Shown: in pieces, positions 14,408 to 14,470 of the stretch
Layout: the number at the start of each line of letters is the position of its first letter
How positions within the stretch are numbered: the first letter of the stretch is position 1
Assembly: GCA_026982255.1 (NCBI GenBank)
Contig: JALSHL010000212.1
Coordinates: 1-14,470 of the forward strand
DNA: 14,470 nt
Reading direction: 5' to 3'
Source: Paracoccaceae bacterium
GTDB lineage: Bacteria > Pseudomonadota > Alphaproteobacteria > Rhodobacterales > Rhodobacteraceae
The notes under the pieces: generated by a model
What the model was told of the DNA's origin: nothing
Databases searched by the model: none
What the model saw: only the letters and a program-made list of their open reading frames with translations
Translations under genes and position numbers: made by a program

Positions 14408-14470
14408 ATGCTCGATACTCCGCAACACAACCTCCCCGTCGGCACGATCTGCATCGAGGATCTGGAAATC
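14408..14470 (+). CDS. N-terminus of a probable MaoC-like dehydratase, truncated by the window edge
   Basis: The first 21 codons read MLDTPQHNLPVGTICIEDLEI, with an AAGGA site 7 bases before the ATG. An in-frame ATG at 14390 would add six residues but has no ribosome binding site. GTICIEDLE resembles the start of MaoC/hotdog-type dehydratases, which I recall following this HAD gene in Rhodobacterales. The visible part is too short for proof. Confidence 0.55.
   Translation, partial: MLDTPQHNLPVGTICIEDLEI

Overview
The window looks like core chromosome of an alphaproteobacterium of the Rhodobacterales (Roseobacter group). I infer this from high-G+C coding sequence, the fused ATP sulfurylase/APS kinase, the DUF465-purE-purK run, a DUF2853 gene, a CIRCE-controlled groESL operon and a TIGR01459-type HAD gene followed by a probable MaoC-type dehydratase. 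Family names come from recognising motifs by eye; no database search was run. I see no insertion sequence, phage gene, CRISPR array, tRNA or rRNA.

Layout. (1) 1-532, minus strand: the first codons of a truncated gene, then ubiK with its terminator. (2) 647-3361, plus strand: a tightly overlapping lgt - MidA-like methyltransferase - pgeF operon. (3) 3358-6809: an Lrp/AsnC regulator (minus) that meets pgeF tail-to-tail and diverges from trxB; trxB is followed by a terminator and a sat-cysC fusion. (4) 6854-7299: a non-coding, partly A+T-rich gap holding a hairpin and a possible decayed ORF. (5) 7300-8067: hsp20 (minus) diverging from a DUF465 gene. (6) 8106-9651: purE-purK (plus). (7) 9743-12257, minus strand: a DUF2853 gene and the groES-groEL operon. 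(8) 12475-14470, plus strand: a manganese-type pyrophosphatase (ppaC), a HAD hydrolase, and the start of a probable MaoC-like protein.

How the genes fit together. There are envelope/quinone functions (lgt, ubiK), de novo purine synthesis (purEK), protein folding (hsp20, groESL), and sulfate activation next to thioredoxin reductase. Pyrophosphatase would remove the PPi made by ATP sulfurylase and by other biosynthesis, although it is not in the same operon.

The most useful signals are regulatory. An 18-bp motif occurs twice, 21 bp apart, at the Lrp-family gene, and its 14-bp core recurs over the -10 box of the DUF2853 gene. The hsp20 and groES promoters share a CTTG-N18-heat-shock-like layout, and groES also carries a CIRCE operator. 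An inverted repeat fills the spacer of the ubiK promoter. I do not see a convincing undescribed multi-gene system; most of the window is conserved housekeeping sequence.
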